Positions 7,927 through 9,963 of a stretch of 9,963 nucleotides of DNA are shown here, piece by piece. Both the position numbers and the translations under genes were made by a program. Position 1 is the first letter of the stretch, and each line of letters starts with the position of its first letter. The stretch comes from AWTP1-13 sp035258605 (lineage in GTDB: Bacteria > Pseudomonadota > Alphaproteobacteria > Rhizobiales > Hyphomicrobiaceae). The stretch lies in the NCBI GenBank assembly GCA_035258605.1, contig DATFXD010000413.1, positions 1 through 9,963 on the forward strand, given 5' to 3'. The notes below the pieces were generated by a model. The model saw only the letters and a list, made by a program, of their open reading frames with translations. It was not told where the DNA came from and ran no database searches.

Positions 7927-9585
7927 TCACGGTGTCGCCAACGGCGGCGTAACTGGGCCAAACGAAAGCTTCCGCCCGACGTTGCCTTGGATTTCCGCCA
8001 TGTCGCCGCTGAAATAGAAGGCATCGTTGGGCAGATCGTCGTATCGCCCGTCCAGAATATCGCGGCAGGTCTGCAGCGATTCTGCAAGCCCGACCGTCGT
8101 GCCGGGCCGTTTGGTCCAGCGCTCGGCAACGAAGTACGGCTGGGTAAAATAGTTCTGCAGTTTCAACGCGCGTTCGAGCATCAATGGGTCGGCGTCCCCG
8201 GCCCGATCATCGGCCCATAGGGCCGCGAGGGCCTGCCGTGCCCGCTCGGCGATCGCGCCGTGCTCATCGCCCAGGATATTTGTCTCGAACAGTCGTGAGC
8301 GTGAGGTCACGACGTCGACGGCGGGATAGACCTTGGCGCGGGCAAGCTTGCGCGAGAAACGAATGACCACATCGAACGCGCCGAGGAGCGACAACTGGCT
8401 TGCTGTCCACGGTCCGTCCGCGGCGCGTAGAAAGAAATGCTGCACAGCACCGCAGGGAATATCGGCGAATCCCTCCTCCTTCAACGAGCGCAAAAATGAC
8501 CACCCCGGCGGCGCGTCTCGCCACAGCGGCGCAATCGTGAACAGTTTGACGCCATCGGCGGCGGCATTCAGCTTAGATGTCAGCTCGTACAGGGTCACCG
8601 TCGGTCCGGTGTTTGCCTCGCCGGCCAGAATGGCGTTGCCGCCGGCGACGAGCGGACACATGACGTCGATCACTTTAATGCCGGTTTCGAGCAGTCGCGG
8701 CGCTCCGGACGCGATCGGCGAAGGGCCTGCGAGTTGCGGCAGAACGCGCGCGAGTTCACCGAGATTCACCGGGGTTTCGCTCTGGTTGCCGGAATTCAGC
8801 ACGGTGCTGCCGGGCGGCAGGGCGTCGACTGGCGACAGCGCGATGCAGCGCACGATGCCTCCACTCGGCGGCTGGATTACCTGCAAGGCGACCGCGCGGC
8901 GGTTGGCCTCGTCGCTCACTGCAAGCTCGCTCAGAACGTCGGGCGGGGCGTTGGGATCGAACAAAGCCTCTGCCACAGCGCCGCGCGTCTCGATCAGACG
9001 GCCGATCCGGTTGGCAAAATCGTCGGGCAACGCGTGGGCCTGAAATGTCTCGTTCACCATGACGAGCATCCTCTCCTTCAATTTTGAACGGGCGGCGTAG
9101 AGGCGATTGTTGACGGTCGCCACCGACAGGCCGAGAAAGACGGCGATGTCCTGATGCGAACAGTCATGGATGAAAAACAGGACGGCTGGCTCCCGCAGCT
9201 TGTCGGGAAGCCCGGTAATCGCTGCTAGCGCCATCGTGGATCGTTCGTGCTGCTCCAGCCGGCAATCGGCCGGCAATTCATCTCCCGGCAGGTGCTCTGC
9301 TTCCGCGAGCGGCACCGTCGGTAGCGCCCTTTTTCGCAGCACCCGGAATGCCTGATGCCGCACGATGCCGCGCAGCCAGCCCGGAAATGCTGCGGGATCG
9401 GTAAGCGCCGGCAGAGCCGACCATGCCGCCACAAAGGAGTCCTGCACCACGTCCTCGGCCTGCTGGAAGTCATGCACCAAGGCCAGTGCCAAACCAAAGG
9501 CAAAATGCTGGAATTGTCGCGTCAGGTCGACGAAGGCCTGGACGTTGCCGGCGCGTGCACCGCAGACCAGTTGCTCGTAATCCAT
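7927..9585 (-). CDS. ECF-like RNA polymerase sigma factor fused to a degenerate F1 ATP synthase beta-subunit-like domain
   Basis: Single reading frame of 552 aa. Residues about 6-88 match sigma-70 region 2 ('DFQQAEDVVQDSFVAAW', then 'FPGWLRGIVRHQAFRVLRKR'). Residues about 120-172 match region 4 ('LPDKLREPAVLFF', 'HQDIAVFLGLSVATVNNRL'), the promoter -35 binding helix-turn-helix. From about 210 on it resembles F1-ATPase beta: 'SGGIVRCIALSPVDALPPG' (241-259), 'LLETGIKVIDVMCP' (298-311), 'YPAVD' (420-424), 'QPYFVAE' (482-488), and 'ILDGRYDDLPNDAFY' (510-524). The P-loop is GEANTGPT (322-329), with proline for the essential lysine. The stretch from P-loop to YPAVD is about 90 residues, against about 175 in E. 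coli AtpD, and lacks the GERTREGND and Walker B segments. The DELSEED region is also missing. Catalysis is thus unlikely; a regulatory or sensing role is inferred. The ATG at 9585 has a good ribosome binding site, unlike the GTG at 9630. No anti-sigma gene is adjacent. Confidence 0.9.
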   Translation of the reverse strand: MDYEQLVCGARAGNVQAFVDLTRQFQHFAFGLALALVHDFQQAEDVVQDSFVAAWSALPALTDPAAFPGWLRGIVRHQAFRVLRKRALPTVPLAEAEHLPGDELPADCRLEQHERSTMALAAITGLPDKLREPAVLFFIHDCSHQDIAVFLGLSVATVNNRLYAARSKLKERMLVMVNETFQAHALPDDFANRIGRLIETRGAVAEALFDPNAPPDVLSELAVSDEANRRAVALQVIQPPSGGIVRCIALSPVDALPPGSTVLNSGNQSETPVNLGELARVLPQLAGPSPIASGAPRLLETGIKVIDVMCPLVAGGNAILAGEANTGPTVTLYELTSKLNAAADGVKLFTIAPLWRDAPPGWSFLRSLKEEGFADIPCGAVQHFFLRAADGPWTASQLSLLGAFDVVIRFSRKLARAKVYPAVDVVTSRSRLFETNILGDEHGAIAERARQALAALWADDRAGDADPLMLERALKLQNYFTQPYFVAERWTKRPGTTVGLAESLQTCRDILDGRYDDLPNDAFYFSGDMAEIQGNVGRKLSFGPVTPPLATP

Positions 9586-9592
9586 ATTGCGG

Positions 9593-9598
9593 TCCCTC
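9593..9598 (-). promoter_or_regulatory. Ribosome binding site deciding the sigma-fusion start
   Basis: On the minus strand GAGGGA lies 7 nt before the ATG at 9585. This supports that start over the in-frame ATG at 9606 and GTG at 9630, and the protein then begins right at the sigma region 2 domain. Confidence 0.65.
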
Positions 9599-9642
9599 AC
9601 ACCCATAGAGTGCCAGGAATCGGCGGTCACCTTTATCTAAAA

Positions 9643-9656
9643 CGGCATCCATGCCG
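9643..9656. promoter_or_regulatory. Inverted repeat upstream of the sigma-fusion gene
   Basis: CGGCAT-CC-ATGCCG is a perfect 6-bp inverted repeat with a 2-nt centre, about 58 bp upstream of the ATG at 9585. It could be an operator for a dimeric regulator. A second palindrome, GGCGATCGCC, follows at 9670-9679. Six-base arms in GC-rich DNA can arise by chance. Confidence 0.25.
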
Positions 9657-9963
9657 CCTAGTGCGCGTTGGCGATCGCCGTTGGCAGCGAAGTTGCGGCG
9701 GCGCCAGGGCTGCGCGCGGCTTACCCGATTGCTATTCGTGCAGAGCGGGTTAGCCCTTGCGACGCGCAACCAATTTCAGAGACGCGCATCGCCATCGTGC
9801 CGACTAGGCCGACGTTTAACTCCAGTCTGAAAGCAGCCGAAAGAGATTGCAGGCGAATGATGGCGGCCCCTATCGGCCGTGCCACCATAACCCGAATGGG
9901 TCGAGACCCCCGGCGTCCGGCCAGGCGGGGCTCGGTCGCGCGGCCAACGTTCGCCGCGCGATC

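Larger units (their letters stand above)
9586..9963. other. Upstream region of the sigma-fusion gene, no gene seen
   Basis: About 380 bp to the window edge. It should contain the promoter of the sigma-fusion gene, but no -35/-10 pair stands out. A short plus-strand frame opening at ATG 9858 runs off the end; it is arginine-rich, lacks a strong ribosome binding site and is not called as a gene. Confidence 0.4.

Noticed and set aside
8160..8600. Short middle of the beta-like domain as the result of a frameshift or sequencing error
   Set aside because: The frame stays open and readable on both sides, with beta-subunit motifs in the same frame before and after the shortened part.
8333..9043. Plus-strand frame of 236 codons opposite the sigma fusion
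   Set aside because: Serine- and arginine-rich with no recognisable domain, and fully inside the well-supported minus-strand gene.
9610..9615. Minus-strand TGGCAC resembling the -24 box of a sigma-54 promoter
   Set aside because: The -12 position reads GGGTG where TTGCA/T is needed, so the required GC doublet is missing.

Overview
The window is high-GC proteobacterial DNA. A Tat-type signal on a family-5 binding protein, the peptide-type ABC cassette and the TauD/TfdA enzymes fit an alphaproteobacterium (rhizobial or rhodospirillal type) or a betaproteobacterium. No marker gene settles this. I see no rRNA, tRNA, CRISPR array or intact insertion sequence.

Left and centre (72-7358, all on the plus strand): a compact seven-gene cluster that reads as one transport-and-oxidation operon. 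A TauD/TfdA-type Fe(II)/2-oxoglutarate dioxygenase comes first. It is followed by a complete dipeptide/oligopeptide-type ABC importer: a Tat-exported binding protein, two DppB/DppC-like permeases and two DppD/DppF-like ATPases. A second, divergent TauD/TfdA-type dioxygenase closes the cluster. From the first permease on, genes are 11-36 bp apart or overlap. The only larger gap, about 140 bp before the binding protein, carries a GC-rich stem-loop next to the ribosome binding site. The likely job is uptake of a small organic compound (perhaps sulfonated, aryloxyalkanoate-like, amine-containing or an amino-acid conjugate) followed by oxidative cleavage or hydroxylation in the cytoplasm. The substrate cannot be read from the sequence.

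Spacer (7359-7926): about 570 bp between convergent genes. It has no convincing gene and may hold degenerate sequence.

Right (9585 down to 7927, minus strand): the most unusual gene in the window. One uninterrupted reading frame encodes an ECF-like sigma factor (sigma-70 regions 2 and 4) followed by about 340 residues clearly related to the F1 ATP synthase beta subunit. The beta-like part keeps the N-terminal barrel motif, the 'LLETGIKVID' segment, the 'YPAVD' segment and the C-terminal 'QPYFVAE' region. Its P-loop lysine is replaced by proline. The regions that carry the catalytic glutamate/arginine segment, Walker B and the DELSEED lever are shortened or missing. It therefore looks like a rotary-ATPase subunit turned into a non-catalytic, possibly nucleotide-sensing, extension of a sigma factor. 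The upstream region (9586-9963) holds an inverted repeat but no clear gene.
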